Positions 26,303 through 35,891 of a stretch of DNA of 48,976 nt are shown here, piece after piece; positions within the stretch are counted from its first letter, which is position 1; the number at the start of each line of letters is the position of its first letter. Both the position numbers and the translations under genes were made by a program. This DNA comes from Alphaproteobacteria bacterium (lineage in GTDB: Bacteria; Pseudomonadota; Alphaproteobacteria; Puniceispirillales; Puniceispirillaceae). The notes beneath the pieces were generated by a model, which did not search any database, was not told the origin of the DNA, and worked only from the letters and a program-made list of their open reading frames with translations. Location: the NCBI GenBank assembly GCA_016780775.1, contig JADHLI010000016.1, forward strand, positions 1-48,976, read 5' to 3'.

Positions 26303-26325
26303 AACATCGGCAAGCTGTCGAAGCG

Positions 26326-27084
26326 TTAAGCTGTAAATTGCTCGGAAATAATCCGCTTGGAAAGCCCATGCCCTTCATCATGCAGAAGGGGGATAGTGAT
26401 ACTGTCATCTTGCGTGATAAGGGCGCTAACAATATCCCGAAATTCAATGTTATCTGCTGTAACTGATTGCGGGCGAAAATCAGCTTCTAGAACCTCAAAA
26501 CGGACCTCGCTTCCCGCTGGCAACAAGGCACCACGCCACCGCCTTGGCCGGAAAGGGGAAATAGGGGTCAGGGCAAGCAAATCTGCGCCAATGGGAAGAA
26601 TAGGGCCATGTGCAGATAGATTATAGGCGGTAGAGCCAGCAGGGGTTGCAACCAACACCCCATCACAAACCAGCATATCCATTTCCAGCACGTCATTTAC
26701 ATAAATTGCGCAATGGGCGGCATTATGGGTCTGGCGCAAAAGGGATACCTCATTAATGGCAATAGCCGAATGGGTGACCCCGCTAACATCTGTTGCGTGC
26801 AAACGCAGCGGGTGCAATGGGGCTGTCTCAGCTGTTCTAATACGCTCTCGTAAATCAGCATCGCTAAAATCATTCATCAAAAAGCCAACACGCCCACAAT
26901 TCATGCCGAAAAGCGGTTTTCCATGGCTGATACTCTCGCGCATGGTGTGAAGCATCTGGCCATCACCGCCCAACACAACGATCACATCAGCCTCATCAAC
27001 GCTATGTTGGCCGTATTGCAGGCTCAAATCTTCTAGCCGGCTAGTGGATTCTGGATGGGTGGAGGCAACGAAATGAAGCTTCAT
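26326..27084 (-). CDS. nadK: NAD kinase
   Basis: A 252-aa NAD kinase, which makes NADP from NAD and ATP (or polyphosphate). The catalytic GGDG is at residues 39-42 (VVLGGDGQMLHTM); the second family block NEVSLLRQ near residue 117 and the Gly-rich STAYNLSAHGPILP near 155 are present. The length is typical of the compact alphaproteobacterial form. It is convergent with the alpha/beta hydrolase and divergent from fdhD. Confidence 0.95.
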   Translation of the reverse strand: MKLHFVASTHPESTSRLEDLSLQYGQHSVDEADVIVVLGGDGQMLHTMRESISHGKPLFGMNCGRVGFLMNDFSDADLRERIRTAETAPLHPLRLHATDVSGVTHSAIAINEVSLLRQTHNAAHCAIYVNDVLEMDMLVCDGVLVATPAGSTAYNLSAHGPILPIGADLLALTPISPFRPRRWRGALLPAGSEVRFEVLEADFRPQSVTADNIEFRDIVSALITQDDSITIPLLHDEGHGLSKRIISEQFTA

Positions 27085-27315
27085 AGGTAACTCTTTTACG
27101 CCGGTTCCTTATTGCTCATAAGTCTTGCCAGCTAAGCGATATTTTGCGTCAATTTTTTTATCTATTCGAACATATAGAACTATGATGTTTTACGCAAACC
27201 AGCCAAGCTTTGGACTTGTTATTAGCTTCTCTGCTAGCCATCTGATAGGGTGGGCTGTTAGGGTGGGAGAGCGTATAGACACAAAATAAGAAAAGTTTTT
27301 AAAGGAAATTCAGCG

Positions 27316-28203
27316 ATGAGCGGCTTTGATATTGCTCCTGAACCAGACGCAGATGGCCTGACGGCTAATTTGCAAGGTCTAGATGCACAAGGTCAGCCTA
27401 TAAGCCTGCCTGTGGTGCAAGAACGTCCGTTGACTATCTACCTGAACCGTCAGGAAGTTATTACAGCCATGACGCTTGGTGATAGGCCGAAGGAAATGGC
27501 AGCTGGGTTTTTGTTTAACCAAAATATGCTAAAGCGCGGCGATGTCATAACTGGCATTGATTATGATGATGAAATTGATGTGGTGGTTGTCCGGACTGCC
27601 CATGAAACCGATTATGAAGCCAAATTGCAAAAGAAAATACGCACCAGCGGCTGTGCGCAAGGCACTGTGTTTGGCGATATTATGGAAAGGTTTGAGACAG
27701 TATCCCTAGACCCTGACACCCAGCTTTCGACAAGCCAACTCATAACACTATCCAAACAGATCAATACTGTGCCTAGCCTGTATCTAAAGGCGGGGGCTAT
27801 ACATGGATGTGTGTTATGTGCGCCGGAACGTCCGCTTGTCTATATAGAGGATATTGGTCGCCATAATGCGGTAGATAAAATTGCAGGGCATATGTTTTTA
27901 AACAATATTTCTGGCCATGATAAGATTTTTTACACGACTGGCAGGCTAACCAGCGAGATGGTCATTAAAACTGTGTTGATGGGAATACCAATTCTAGTCT
28001 CTAGATCTGGTTTTACCCAAAAAGGAGTGGAGCTTGCTCAGCAGGCTGGCCTAACCCTTATAGGCCGTGCAAGAGGAAGCCGTTTTATTGCCCTTTCTGG
28101 CACGCAGAGGATCATTTTTGACCACACCGACAATGCCGAAGATGCCGATAATTTGTCTGAAAAAGCTTCTGCCCAGCGTGCTTTTTATGATCAAACTAGA
28201 TAG
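27316..28203 (+). CDS. fdhD: Formate dehydrogenase accessory protein FdhD
   Basis: A 295-aa FdhD-family sulfurtransferase needed to activate formate dehydrogenase by sulfurating its molybdenum cofactor. Family segments include MTLGDRPKEMAAGFLFNQ near residue 53, IEDIGRHNAVDKIAG near 175 and FYTTGRLTSEMVIKTVLMGI near 200. At the site where other members carry a CxxC loop this protein has SGCAQGT with only one Cys, and GAIHGCVLC follows. It is 14 bp upstream of mobA; no formate dehydrogenase is in the window. Confidence 0.9.
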   Translation: MSGFDIAPEPDADGLTANLQGLDAQGQPISLPVVQERPLTIYLNRQEVITAMTLGDRPKEMAAGFLFNQNMLKRGDVITGIDYDDEIDVVVVRTAHETDYEAKLQKKIRTSGCAQGTVFGDIMERFETVSLDPDTQLSTSQLITLSKQINTVPSLYLKAGAIHGCVLCAPERPLVYIEDIGRHNAVDKIAGHMFLNNISGHDKIFYTTGRLTSEMVIKTVLMGIPILVSRSGFTQKGVELAQQAGLTLIGRARGSRFIALSGTQRIIFDHTDNAEDADNLSEKASAQRAFYDQTR

Positions 28204-28217
28204 AGCTAGCGCACAAC

Positions 28218-28835
28218 ATGCATGAGCAAAATGACATTGCAGTAGGGTTTTTGGCAGGCGGGCTAGCACGGCGCATGGGCGGCAAGGCAAAAGCCATGCT
28301 AAAGGTTGGCGGGCGCACCGTTCTAGATTGGCAATTATCAGCTACATCCCAACATACTATCCGGTTACTTAATGTAAATGGGGATGCTGGTTTGTATCAA
28401 GAGGCTGGGCTGCCAATTATTCCAGATAATATTGATGGTTATCCTGGCCCATTAGCCGGTATCTTAGCTTGCCTTGATTATCTAGCAGAACATCACGCGG
28501 ATATTGCCTATCTTTTATCTTGTGCAACAGACGCCCCTTTTATTCCAGCTGACCTAGCGCAAAGGCTGGCTATGGGGATGAACAAACAAAAGGCGGCATT
28601 GGCCCAAGCGAGATCGAACGGGCAACGCCATCCTGTCTTTGGCTTATGGCCAGTTTCTCTGAGGGGGCATCTGCGTGCTGCCTTGACAGAAGATGGTTTG
28701 CGCAAGATAGATGATTTTACGGCCCATTATACAACCGCTATTATAGATTTTGATGATAAGCCGGACCCGTTTTTGAATGTTAATCGACCAGAAGATTTGG
28801 AACGCGCCGAAGCTGTGCTGACAGACAGGCATTAG
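28218..28835 (+). CDS. mobA: Molybdenum cofactor guanylyltransferase MobA
   Basis: A 205-aa MobA, which joins GMP to molybdopterin to form the bis-MGD cofactor used by formate dehydrogenase and other molybdoenzymes. The nucleotide-binding loop is LAGGLARRMGGKAKAML at residues 12-28; later NTP-transferase blocks are DNIDGYPGPLAGILA and SCATDAPFIPADLA. Its place directly behind fdhD fits a shared molybdoenzyme maturation role. Confidence 0.9.
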   Translation: MHEQNDIAVGFLAGGLARRMGGKAKAMLKVGGRTVLDWQLSATSQHTIRLLNVNGDAGLYQEAGLPIIPDNIDGYPGPLAGILACLDYLAEHHADIAYLLSCATDAPFIPADLAQRLAMGMNKQKAALAQARSNGQRHPVFGLWPVSLRGHLRAALTEDGLRKIDDFTAHYTTAIIDFDDKPDPFLNVNRPEDLERAEAVLTDRH

Positions 28836-28943
28836 CCTTAAAATATTCGCCTTTTTTTGCTGTTCCTGCTAGATAACAAGCAAGGGTATACAAGTTTGGG
28901 GGCACCCCTTATTTGGCGTGCATAATACAGAGAGTGAGAAGCG

Positions 28944-29882
28944 ATGGCAGATAAAGCAGATGAAATCCTGACGACCATGTTTGATGTGTATCAAGCCGCG
29001 TTACGCGATTTGCACGGGCGGTGCGATAGGTCTCTGCAACAAGCGCGGGATATGATTTTATCTGCACAGGGCAGTGTTATTGTTTGTGGTATGGGAAAGT
29101 CCGGTCTAGTAGGGCGCAAGATATCTGCAACCTTATCCTCAACAGGTACTCCATCTGTATTTCTGCATCCGGCTGAGGCCATGCATGGCGATCTTGGCAT
29201 CGTTCGCAAGGGTGATGTGATGATCCTTATCTCTTATTCTGGCGAGACAGAAGAAATTGTGCGCCTGCTGCCTGCTTTGCGGCGACTAGAGGTGAAGATT
29301 ATCGCGATTGTTGGACAGGTAAATTCATCGCTTGGTAAAGCAGCGTCTATATGTCTAGATGCGGCAGTGGATAAAGAGGCCTGTCCGTTGAATTTGGCGC
29401 CAACCACTTCCACCCTGACTACTTTGGTATTAGGAGATGCGCTTGCTATATTGTTGATGCGTGAGAGAGGGTTCCAATCGGTTGATTTTGCGGCTACCCA
29501 TCCAGGCGGTAAGCTTGGTAAAAAGCTATTAAATACGGTGGGCGATGTGATGCGCACACACGAATTGCCCTTTGCTAGCGCAGATATGCCGATGACAGAT
29601 GTTATCTTGAAAATGACCGAAGGGCGTTTGGGGTTGGCGCTGATAGGGGCGCCTGATAAGTTGCAAGGTATTATTACAGATGGTGACTTGCGGCGAATGC
29701 TGGTTGAAGGGGGAAGCCTTTCAGATACGAAAGCAGGTCAGGTTATGAACCCTGCACCGCAGACTATTCCATCTGATATGCCATTAGGGGCAGCTGAAGA
29801 GCTGATGACAGAAGCTAGAATTCAATGTCTAGTGGTTACCGATGAAGCTGGCGCCGTGGCTGGCGTTATACAGATTTTCTAG
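28944..29882 (+). CDS. kdsD: Arabinose-5-phosphate isomerase (KpsF/GutQ)
   Basis: A 312-aa KpsF/GutQ-type isomerase that converts ribulose-5-phosphate to arabinose-5-phosphate for Kdo synthesis (lipopolysaccharide). The SIS domain covers about residues 35-175, with VCGMGKSGLVGRKISATLSS and FLHPAEAMHGDLG. Two CBS domains follow (about 200-312). The end LVVTDEAGAVAGVIQIF is slightly short of the longest family members. It lies 22 bp upstream of queA. Confidence 0.9.
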   Translation: MADKADEILTTMFDVYQAALRDLHGRCDRSLQQARDMILSAQGSVIVCGMGKSGLVGRKISATLSSTGTPSVFLHPAEAMHGDLGIVRKGDVMILISYSGETEEIVRLLPALRRLEVKIIAIVGQVNSSLGKAASICLDAAVDKEACPLNLAPTTSTLTTLVLGDALAILLMRERGFQSVDFAATHPGGKLGKKLLNTVGDVMRTHELPFASADMPMTDVILKMTEGRLGLALIGAPDKLQGIITDGDLRRMLVEGGSLSDTKAGQVMNPAPQTIPSDMPLGAAEELMTEARIQCLVVTDEAGAVAGVIQIF

Positions 29883-29904
29883 CCCTTCTTCTTTAGTGGT
29901 TCTC

Positions 29905-30972
29905 ATGCTTGATAAGCTTTCTGATTTTGACTTTGAATTGCCAGCTGAGGCAATTGCCCAGAAACCTGCTGACCCGCGGGAGTCTGCGCGTCTGCTCTAT
30001 CCACAGGGCGATAGTTTCACTGACCATTTAATTGCTGATTTACCGGATTTATTGCGTGCAGGCGATTTGCTGGTTGTGAATAATACCCGCGTTATTCCTG
30101 CTCAGTTAACGGGGCGCAAGAGGGAGGGACGCATCCGTTTCACCCTGCATAAGCGCGAAGCTAGCGATAGTTGGCAGGCTTTTGCTAAACCAGCTAAAAA
30201 ATGCACTCCCGGTACTATGATTGCGTTTGAGGAGGGTTTGTCTGCTGAGGTGACGGAAAAGCTAGAGGATGGTGCGGTTAATTTGCGCTTTAATCGTTCT
30301 GGTACAGCATTAGATGCGGCTATTGAGGCTGTTGGCGCAATGCCTTTGCCGCCCTATATCAAGCGCCATGACGGCCCTGATGACGCAGATAAACAAGACT
30401 ATCAGACTGTTTTTGCTCAGCATACTGGTGCGGTTGCCGCCCCCACAGCTGGATTGCATTTTACCGAGGGCTTGAAACAGCGTTTAATAGAAAAAGGTGT
30501 TTGTTTTAGCGAGGTTACTTTGCATGTCGGGGCAGGCACGTTTTTGCCTGTTAAGGTTGAAGCTATCCATGCGCATCAAATGCATTCTGAATGGGGCGAG
30601 GTTAGCGCTGAGGTTGTGACTTCTATTAAGCAAACAAAAGCAAGGGGTGGGCGCATCATTTGTGTGGGTACTACCAGTTTGCGGATTCTAGAAGCTGCTT
30701 ATCAAGCACATGGTGAGCTTCTGCCTTTTACGGGTGAGACAGATATTTTCATCACGCCGGGCTATCAGTTTGGCGTGGTAGATATGCTCCTTACCAATTT
30801 TCATTTACCGCGCTCAACCTTGCTTATGCTGGTCAGCGCCTTTTCTGGCCACAAACAGATTCTGTCTGCTTATCACTATGCTGTAGAACAGGGCTATCGC
30901 TTTTTCAGCTATGGGGATGCGTGCTTGCTTAGCTGTATGCACAAAGCAGCCTCTGATAATCAGCAGAAATAA
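29905..30972 (+). CDS. queA: tRNA preQ1(34) S-adenosylmethionine ribosyltransferase-isomerase
   Basis: A 355-aa QueA, which adds the ribosyl part of SAM to preQ1 in tRNA to give epoxyqueuosine. N-terminal [20 protein letters not shown] and the later [23 protein letters not shown] and [10 protein letters not shown] blocks are diagnostic. I use ATG 29905 (MLDKLSDF); an in-frame extension to 29842 overlaps the upstream gene. It is the first gene of the queA-tgt-queG block. Confidence 0.95.
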   Translation: MLDKLSDFDFELPAEAIAQKPADPRESARLLYPQGDSFTDHLIADLPDLLRAGDLLVVNNTRVIPAQLTGRKREGRIRFTLHKREASDSWQAFAKPAKKCTPGTMIAFEEGLSAEVTEKLEDGAVNLRFNRSGTALDAAIEAVGAMPLPPYIKRHDGPDDADKQDYQTVFAQHTGAVAAPTAGLHFTEGLKQRLIEKGVCFSEVTLHVGAGTFLPVKVEAIHAHQMHSEWGEVSAEVVTSIKQTKARGGRIICVGTTSLRILEAAYQAHGELLPFTGETDIFITPGYQFGVVDMLLTNFHLPRSTLLMLVSAFSGHKQILSAYHYAVEQGYRFFSYGDACLLSCMHKAASDNQQK

Positions 30973-30998
30973 ATGCTAATGAACCGGAGCCTGAATCT

Positions 30999-32138
30999 AT
31001 GACAGATAAACGCCCAGAATTTGATTTCACTATTCAGGCAACTGATGGCAAGGCGCGGCGGGGCGTTGTGCAAACCGCATGGGGGGCCGTTGATACGCCT
31101 GTATTTATGCCGGTTGGCACGGCTGCATCTGTAAAGGCGATGATGCCATGGCAGGTGGCTGAAACTGGTGCTCAAATTATTTTATCAAACACCTATCATT
31201 TGATGTTGCGTCCAGGTGCAGACCGGATTGAAAAACTAGGGGGAGTTCGCAAATTGATGGGCTGGGATGGCCCGCTTCTCACTGATTCTGGTGGGTTTCA
31301 GGTGATGTCGTTAGGTCCGCTTCGTAAAATTGACGAAGAGGGGGTTACGTTTAAATCCCATCTTGATGGAAGCCGTTATAAACTGACGCCTGAAAGTTCA
31401 ACCGAAATACAACATAAGCTGGATGCCACCATCACAATGGCCTTTGATGAATGCACCCCCTATCCCTGCACCAAAGAAGAAGCAGAAGAGAGCATGGCGC
31501 TATCCATGCGCTGGGCGAAGCGATCACGCAATGCCTTTGTTGCCCGCGCGGGCTATGGGCAATTTGGCATTGTGCAAGGTTCTGTCTTTGAAGATTTGCG
31601 CCAGAAATCTGTTAACCAGCTGACCGATATTGGATTTGAAGGTTATGCTATTGGTGGGCTGGCTGTGGGTGAGGGGCAGGAATTAATGTTTCAGACGCTT
31701 GATTTTACTACCCCAATGATGCCGGAAGATAAGCCACGCTATTTGATGGGGGTTGGCAAGCCTAGCGATATTGTTGGGGCGGTTATGCGGGGGGTAGATA
31801 TGTTTGATTGCGTGTTGCCAACACGCTCTGGGCGCACGGCACAAGGTTTCACCCGCAGAGGCGCTGTGAATATACGTAATGCCCGCCACGCTGAGGATAC
31901 ACGCCCCCTTGATAGCGCATGCAGTTGCCCTGCTTGCACTAAGTTCAGCCGTGCTTATTTACATCACCTGTTCAAAGCAGACGAAATTCAAGGCTTAATG
32001 CTCCTCACTTGGCATAATCTGAATTATTATCAGGATTTAATGGCAGGTTTGCGTCAGGCTATTGCACAGGGTCAATTAGCAGATTTTGCAGCAGATTTTG
32101 ATGCCCAGCAGGCGCGCGGAGATATCGATCCGCTTTAA
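30999..32138 (+). CDS. tgt: tRNA-guanine transglycosylase
   Basis: A 379-aa Tgt, which swaps guanine at tRNA position 34 for preQ1. The catalytic region includes [13 protein letters not shown] near residue 90 and [13 protein letters not shown]-like [17 protein letters not shown] near 265. The zinc site is C-S-C-P-A-C followed by LTWHNL (three Cys and one His). It lies 26 bp after queA and its stop overlaps the start of queG (TAATG). Confidence 0.95.
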   Translation: MTDKRPEFDFTIQATDGKARRGVVQTAWGAVDTPVFMPVGTAASVKAMMPWQVAETGAQIILSNTYHLMLRPGADRIEKLGGVRKLMGWDGPLLTDSGGFQVMSLGPLRKIDEEGVTFKSHLDGSRYKLTPESSTEIQHKLDATITMAFDECTPYPCTKEEAEESMALSMRWAKRSRNAFVARAGYGQFGIVQGSVFEDLRQKSVNQLTDIGFEGYAIGGLAVGEGQELMFQTLDFTTPMMPEDKPRYLMGVGKPSDIVGAVMRGVDMFDCVLPTRSGRTAQGFTRRGAVNIRNARHAEDTRPLDSACSCPACTKFSRAYLHHLFKADEIQGLMLLTWHNLNYYQDLMAGLRQAIAQGQLADFAADFDAQQARGDIDPL

Positions 32139-33295
32139 TGAAAAACGGCGATAAAAAAATGGCAACAGATAATATGTCTGCAGAACTAAAGAGCTGGATA
32201 GCGGCGCGTGGCCGCAAATATGGCTTTGAGAGTTGTCAGATAACAGATGCACGCTTGGGTGTGGATGTTGGTGCAGGTCTGGATGCATTTGTTGATGCTG
32301 GCCATCATGGGGAAATGGGCTGGCTAGAAGAAACACGACAGCGCCGCTATACGCCCCAAGCTATGTGGCAGGAGGCGCAAACAGCTATTATTTTTGGCTG
32401 CAATTATGGCCCTGATCATAATCCGCTAGAGACGCTGGAACATCGGCAAAAAGCCAATATATCTGTTTATGCACGCGGACGGGACTATCATGAGGTATTG
32501 AAAGGCCGGCTAAAGCAAATTGCGTCTCAATTACATGCAAAATCTGGCTGGCAGGTGAAAATCTTTGTCGATACAGCTCCTTTGATGGAAAAGCCACTTG
32601 CCGCCCGCGCTGGTTTGGGATGGCAGGGTAAACATACCAATCTGGTGTCGCGCGAGTTTGGGTCATGGTTGTTTCTTGGAACGATACTGACAAGTGGCAC
32701 ATTGGAGCCTGATACCTCAGAGAAAGATAATTGTGGCAGTTGCACCGCTTGTCTTGATATTTGTCCAACTAATGCATTCCCTGCACCCTACAAGCTAGAT
32801 GCGCGGCGTTGTATATCCTATCTTACCATCGAATTTGATGGGCATATTCCGCTAGAATTTAGGGCGCCGATGCAAAACCGGGTCTTTGGCTGTGATGATT
32901 GTCTAGCTGTTTGTCCGTGGAATAAGTTTGCAGCTGCCTCCAGCGATATCAAACTTGCTTCTGGTGATAAACCCTTACCAGATTTGTCATTTTTGCTTAG
33001 CTTTGATGATAGTACATTTCGCAGGTTCTTTTCTAAAACGCCAGTCAAGCGTACGGGCTATTTACGTTTTATGCGTAACGTGTTGATAGCCGCAGGTAAT
33101 GCAGGCCAGCCTAGTCTTGTTCCGCTGATTAAACGCTATCTTGACCATAGGGATGAGCGCTTGCGTGCAATGGCGGTATGGGCGCTATCTTGTTACCTTG
33201 ATAAGGCTGATTTAGGCGAGTTGCATGCAGAAACAGAGGCAGAAACAGAGGCAGATAGCCACGTGATAGCAGAATGGCAAAACGCCCTATCCTAA
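32138..33295 (+). CDS. queG: Epoxyqueuosine reductase QueG
   Basis: A 385-aa cobalamin-dependent, 2x[4Fe-4S] reductase that performs the last step of queuosine synthesis. The iron-sulfur motifs are CGSCTACLDICP near residue 200 and CDDCLAVCPWNKF near 255; a HEAT-like C-terminal tail follows. The start is ATG 32138, coupled to tgt by TAATG; ATG 32159 is possible. Near the 3' end a 12-bp direct repeat (GCAGAAACAGAG twice) encodes AETEAETEA. The 5' arm of a terminator hairpin lies inside the last codons. Confidence 0.95.
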   Translation: MKNGDKKMATDNMSAELKSWIAARGRKYGFESCQITDARLGVDVGAGLDAFVDAGHHGEMGWLEETRQRRYTPQAMWQEAQTAIIFGCNYGPDHNPLETLEHRQKANISVYARGRDYHEVLKGRLKQIASQLHAKSGWQVKIFVDTAPLMEKPLAARAGLGWQGKHTNLVSREFGSWLFLGTILTSGTLEPDTSEKDNCGSCTACLDICPTNAFPAPYKLDARRCISYLTIEFDGHIPLEFRAPMQNRVFGCDDCLAVCPWNKFAAASSDIKLASGDKPLPDLSFLLSFDDSTFRRFFSKTPVKRTGYLRFMRNVLIAAGNAGQPSLVPLIKRYLDHRDERLRAMAVWALSCYLDKADLGELHAETEAETEADSHVIAEWQNALS

Positions 33296-33322
33296 CGATG
33301 TAGAACAGGGCGTTTATTTGTT
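33280..33322 (+). terminator. Terminator overlapping queG 3' end
   Basis: The stem AAACGCCCT (33280-33288) / AGGGCGTTT (33307-33315) is perfect over 9 bp, with an 18-nt loop, and runs into a T-rich tract. Its left arm lies within the queG coding sequence (stop codon 33293-33295), so the stop codon is in the loop. It separates the queuosine block from the convergent amt gene. Confidence 0.75.
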
Positions 33323-33341
33323 GTTTTATAGCCTGTAAGCC

Positions 33342-34625
33342 TTAGCTATTATGATAGCCGCGCTCCCCATGCTGGGCGATATCAAGGCCTTCAACCTCTT
33401 CATCATCTGTAACGCGCAGGCCGCCAAAGACACCAGCGATTTTTAAAATCACATAGCTCGCAATAGCCGTCCAGATAACGGTAATACCTACGCTTATTGC
33501 TTGTACAGAAAGCTGTGAGGCCACGCTCATCCCTTCGGCTAGGCCAAGCCCTGAGAACGTGTCAGTTGCTAAAACGGCAACTAGCAAGCTGCCCAGAATA
33601 CCGCCAACACCATGCACAGCAAAAACATCCAAGCTATCATCAATGTTTAACCGGTTGCGGATAACATCCACAGCAACATAACAGAAATAACCCCCTGCTA
33701 GGCCAAGGATAATGCCGCCAGGCACGCCAATAAAACCAGAAGCAGGTGTTACAGTTGCTAGACCCGCAACCATGCCAGTTGCGATACCAACAAGAGATGG
33801 ACGACCAAACTTCTTCCATTCGATAACCATCCAAACAAGAGAGGCTACTGCAGCTGAAATATGTGTAACCAGCAAGGCCATTGCTGCACCTTGACCAGCT
33901 GCAAGGGCTGAGCCGCCATTAAAGCCAAACCAGCCTACCCACAACATACACGCGCCGATCATAGTCAGAACAGGGCTATGTGGGGGCTGAACGCCAGCTG
34001 GGAAATTGCGGCGACGCCCGATCACCACAGCTGCGACCAGCGCTGCTGTACCAGCGGTTGCGTGAACGACAATGCCGCCAGCAAAATCCATGACACCCAT
34101 TGCCGCCATAAAGCCGCCGCCCCAAACCCAATGAGTCACTGGTGCATAAACCACAAGCAACCACAGCCCAGAGAATATCAGAACAGCAGAAAAACGAATA
34201 CGCTCAACATAGGCCCCAATAATCAATGCAGGGGTAATCACTGCGAACGTCATCTGAAACGCCCCAAATAAGCTTTCTGGAATGGTTCCAGACAGGCTGT
34301 CGATGGTTATCGCAGACATAAATAGATTGCCTAAATCGCCTAAATAAGCACCGTCGCCTGAAAAGGCGAGAGAATAGCCAGCAACCACCCATAATACTGA
34401 CATAAGACAGGCAATCGCAAAATGATGCATCAATACGGATACAATATTTTTAGGCTGCACCAGCCCGGCATAAAACAGAGCCAATCCCGGCAATGTCATA
34501 AATAACACCAATGCGGTGGCTGTTAAAATCCAAGCGGTGTCGCCTGAATCCACATTTGCAAAAGCCAGATCCGGCCAAATGATAAGGCCGATGGTTGCCA
34601 TAATTCCTTTTACTGCGTTTGACAT
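33342..34625 (-). CDS. amt: Ammonium transporter
   Basis: A 427-aa Amt-family channel for ammonium uptake with an N-terminal signal sequence and about 11 membrane helices. The family twin histidines are seen in APVTHWVWGGG and FAVHGVGGILG, and the DFAGGIVVHATAG block is typical. I use ATG 34625 because GGGGAG lies 5 nt upstream; a TTG at 34637 is the alternative. No glnK/PII gene is adjacent, unlike the usual amtB-glnK pairing. Confidence 0.95.
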   Translation of the reverse strand: MSNAVKGIMATIGLIIWPDLAFANVDSGDTAWILTATALVLFMTLPGLALFYAGLVQPKNIVSVLMHHFAIACLMSVLWVVAGYSLAFSGDGAYLGDLGNLFMSAITIDSLSGTIPESLFGAFQMTFAVITPALIIGAYVERIRFSAVLIFSGLWLLVVYAPVTHWVWGGGFMAAMGVMDFAGGIVVHATAGTAALVAAVVIGRRRNFPAGVQPPHSPVLTMIGACMLWVGWFGFNGGSALAAGQGAAMALLVTHISAAVASLVWMVIEWKKFGRPSLVGIATGMVAGLATVTPASGFIGVPGGIILGLAGGYFCYVAVDVIRNRLNIDDSLDVFAVHGVGGILGSLLVAVLATDTFSGLGLAEGMSVASQLSVQAISVGITVIWTAIASYVILKIAGVFGGLRVTDDEEVEGLDIAQHGERGYHNS

Positions 34626-34940
34626 AATACTCCCCAAAGCTAATTCACGCGGTCAAAATTTTCGCAAGTCTATTCATCCGGCTTTGCGCCGCCAGACAAG
34701 GATTAAAAAACATCCAAATTACAGATATTTGTCTAAAAAATGTGCGATTGATTTGTAAAATGATTAAAATCTATTCAAAAATAGATGATGATCACAGTAA
34801 AAGCCTGTTTTTTTTGCAAAAATTAGCCGCGGAAAGAGTTGGAAATCTTTTTATCCGCTGCCAGACAGAATCAATTGCTCGCTTGCGAAAGCGCCTAAAT
34901 TTAGGTTCACTTTAACCTTTGCTAAATCAGGAGGGCATTT
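34626..34940. other. Divergent intergenic region, amt and HDAC-like gene
   Basis: About 315 bp without a gene. It is AT-rich in the middle (34690-34830), with runs of A and T, and should hold the promoters of amt (minus) and the deacetylase-like gene (plus). I looked for a sigma-54 GG-N10-GC element on the minus strand and found only a wrongly spaced near match. A GGAGG-like ribosome-binding site (AGGAGGGC) precedes the plus-strand gene. Confidence 0.5.
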
Positions 34941-35876
34941 ATGGCAATAATTCTAACCGATGAAAGTGCTGGTCGTCATCAAACGCCTGCTGGTCATCCA
35001 GAACGGGTGGAGCGTCATGAAGCCGTCACAGCCGCTATACAAAAATCTGGCCTGTCTGTGGAAGATGCCCCAGCTGCCAGCCGTGATGCGTTGGCGTTGG
35101 TGCATAGTGCGCGCTATCTGGATATGATTTTTGATATGCTTGATGGGCATGATTTTGCAGATGGAAGGCTGGTTCAATTAGATGGGGATACCTATGCTGG
35201 GCCGGATAGTCTGGAAGCAGCTTTACGCGGGGCAGGGGCGGCTTTGCTTGGTGTTGATAAGGTAATGTCGGGGCAAGAGCGTGCTGTGTTTAGTGCTATG
35301 CGCCCGCCCGGTCATCATGCCGAGCCAGAACGGGCGATGGGTTTTTGTTTGTTTTCTAATGCCGCGATTGCCGCCTGTCATGCGATGAAAAAATGGGACG
35401 CAAAACGCGTGGGGGTACTGGATTTTGATGTGCATCATGGTAATGGGACGCAGGCTGCCTTCTGGCATGAGCCAGATTTTTTTTATGCCTCCTCACACCA
35501 GATGCCGCTATATCCTGGTACAGGCGCGACCGAGGAGCGAGGTGCATTTGATAATATCCGGAATCTGCCGCTGGCTGAAGGTACGGCAGGGGCGGAATTT
35601 CTAGCTGGCTGGCGCGAGGAATTGCTGCCCTTTATTGCTGCGGCTAGATGCGATTTAATTATTATTTCAGCAGGGTTTGATGCACATAGCCGCGACCCAC
35701 TTGGCGGTTTAAACATCGAAGCGGAAGACTTTGCCGCTCTAACACAAGATATCGTCGCCCTAGCCCAGCAGACGCGCGCAGGCGGGTTGCTCAGCTTGCT
35801 TGAAGGGGGGTATGATTTGCAAGGACTTGAACAAAGCGTTGCCGCTCATTTAGACGTGCTGGCAACTATGAAGTGA
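34941..35876 (+). CDS. Histone deacetylase-like amidohydrolase
   Basis: A 311-aa member of the arginase/deacetylase superfamily, close to bacterial class II HDAC-like and acetylpolyamine amidohydrolase proteins. The zinc-site pattern is intact: RPPGHHAEPERAMGFCLFSN near residues 115-135, DFDVHHGNGTQ near 160, SAGFDAHSRDPLGG near 240 and EGGYDLQGL at the C-terminus. It removes acyl groups from lysine or polyamine amides; the substrate is unknown. A polyamine-type importer lies 9 kb downstream, but no direct link is visible. Confidence 0.85.
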   Translation: MAIILTDESAGRHQTPAGHPERVERHEAVTAAIQKSGLSVEDAPAASRDALALVHSARYLDMIFDMLDGHDFADGRLVQLDGDTYAGPDSLEAALRGAGAALLGVDKVMSGQERAVFSAMRPPGHHAEPERAMGFCLFSNAAIAACHAMKKWDAKRVGVLDFDVHHGNGTQAAFWHEPDFFYASSHQMPLYPGTGATEERGAFDNIRNLPLAEGTAGAEFLAGWREELLPFIAAARCDLIIISAGFDAHSRDPLGGLNIEAEDFAALTQDIVALAQQTRAGGLLSLLEGGYDLQGLEQSVAAHLDVLATMK

Positions 35877-35891
35877 TTATTGTTCTAGCCT

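Noticed and set aside
34626-34940. Sigma-54 promoter for amt
   Set aside because: The nearest GG...GC pair on the minus strand has nine rather than ten intervening bases and weak flanks.
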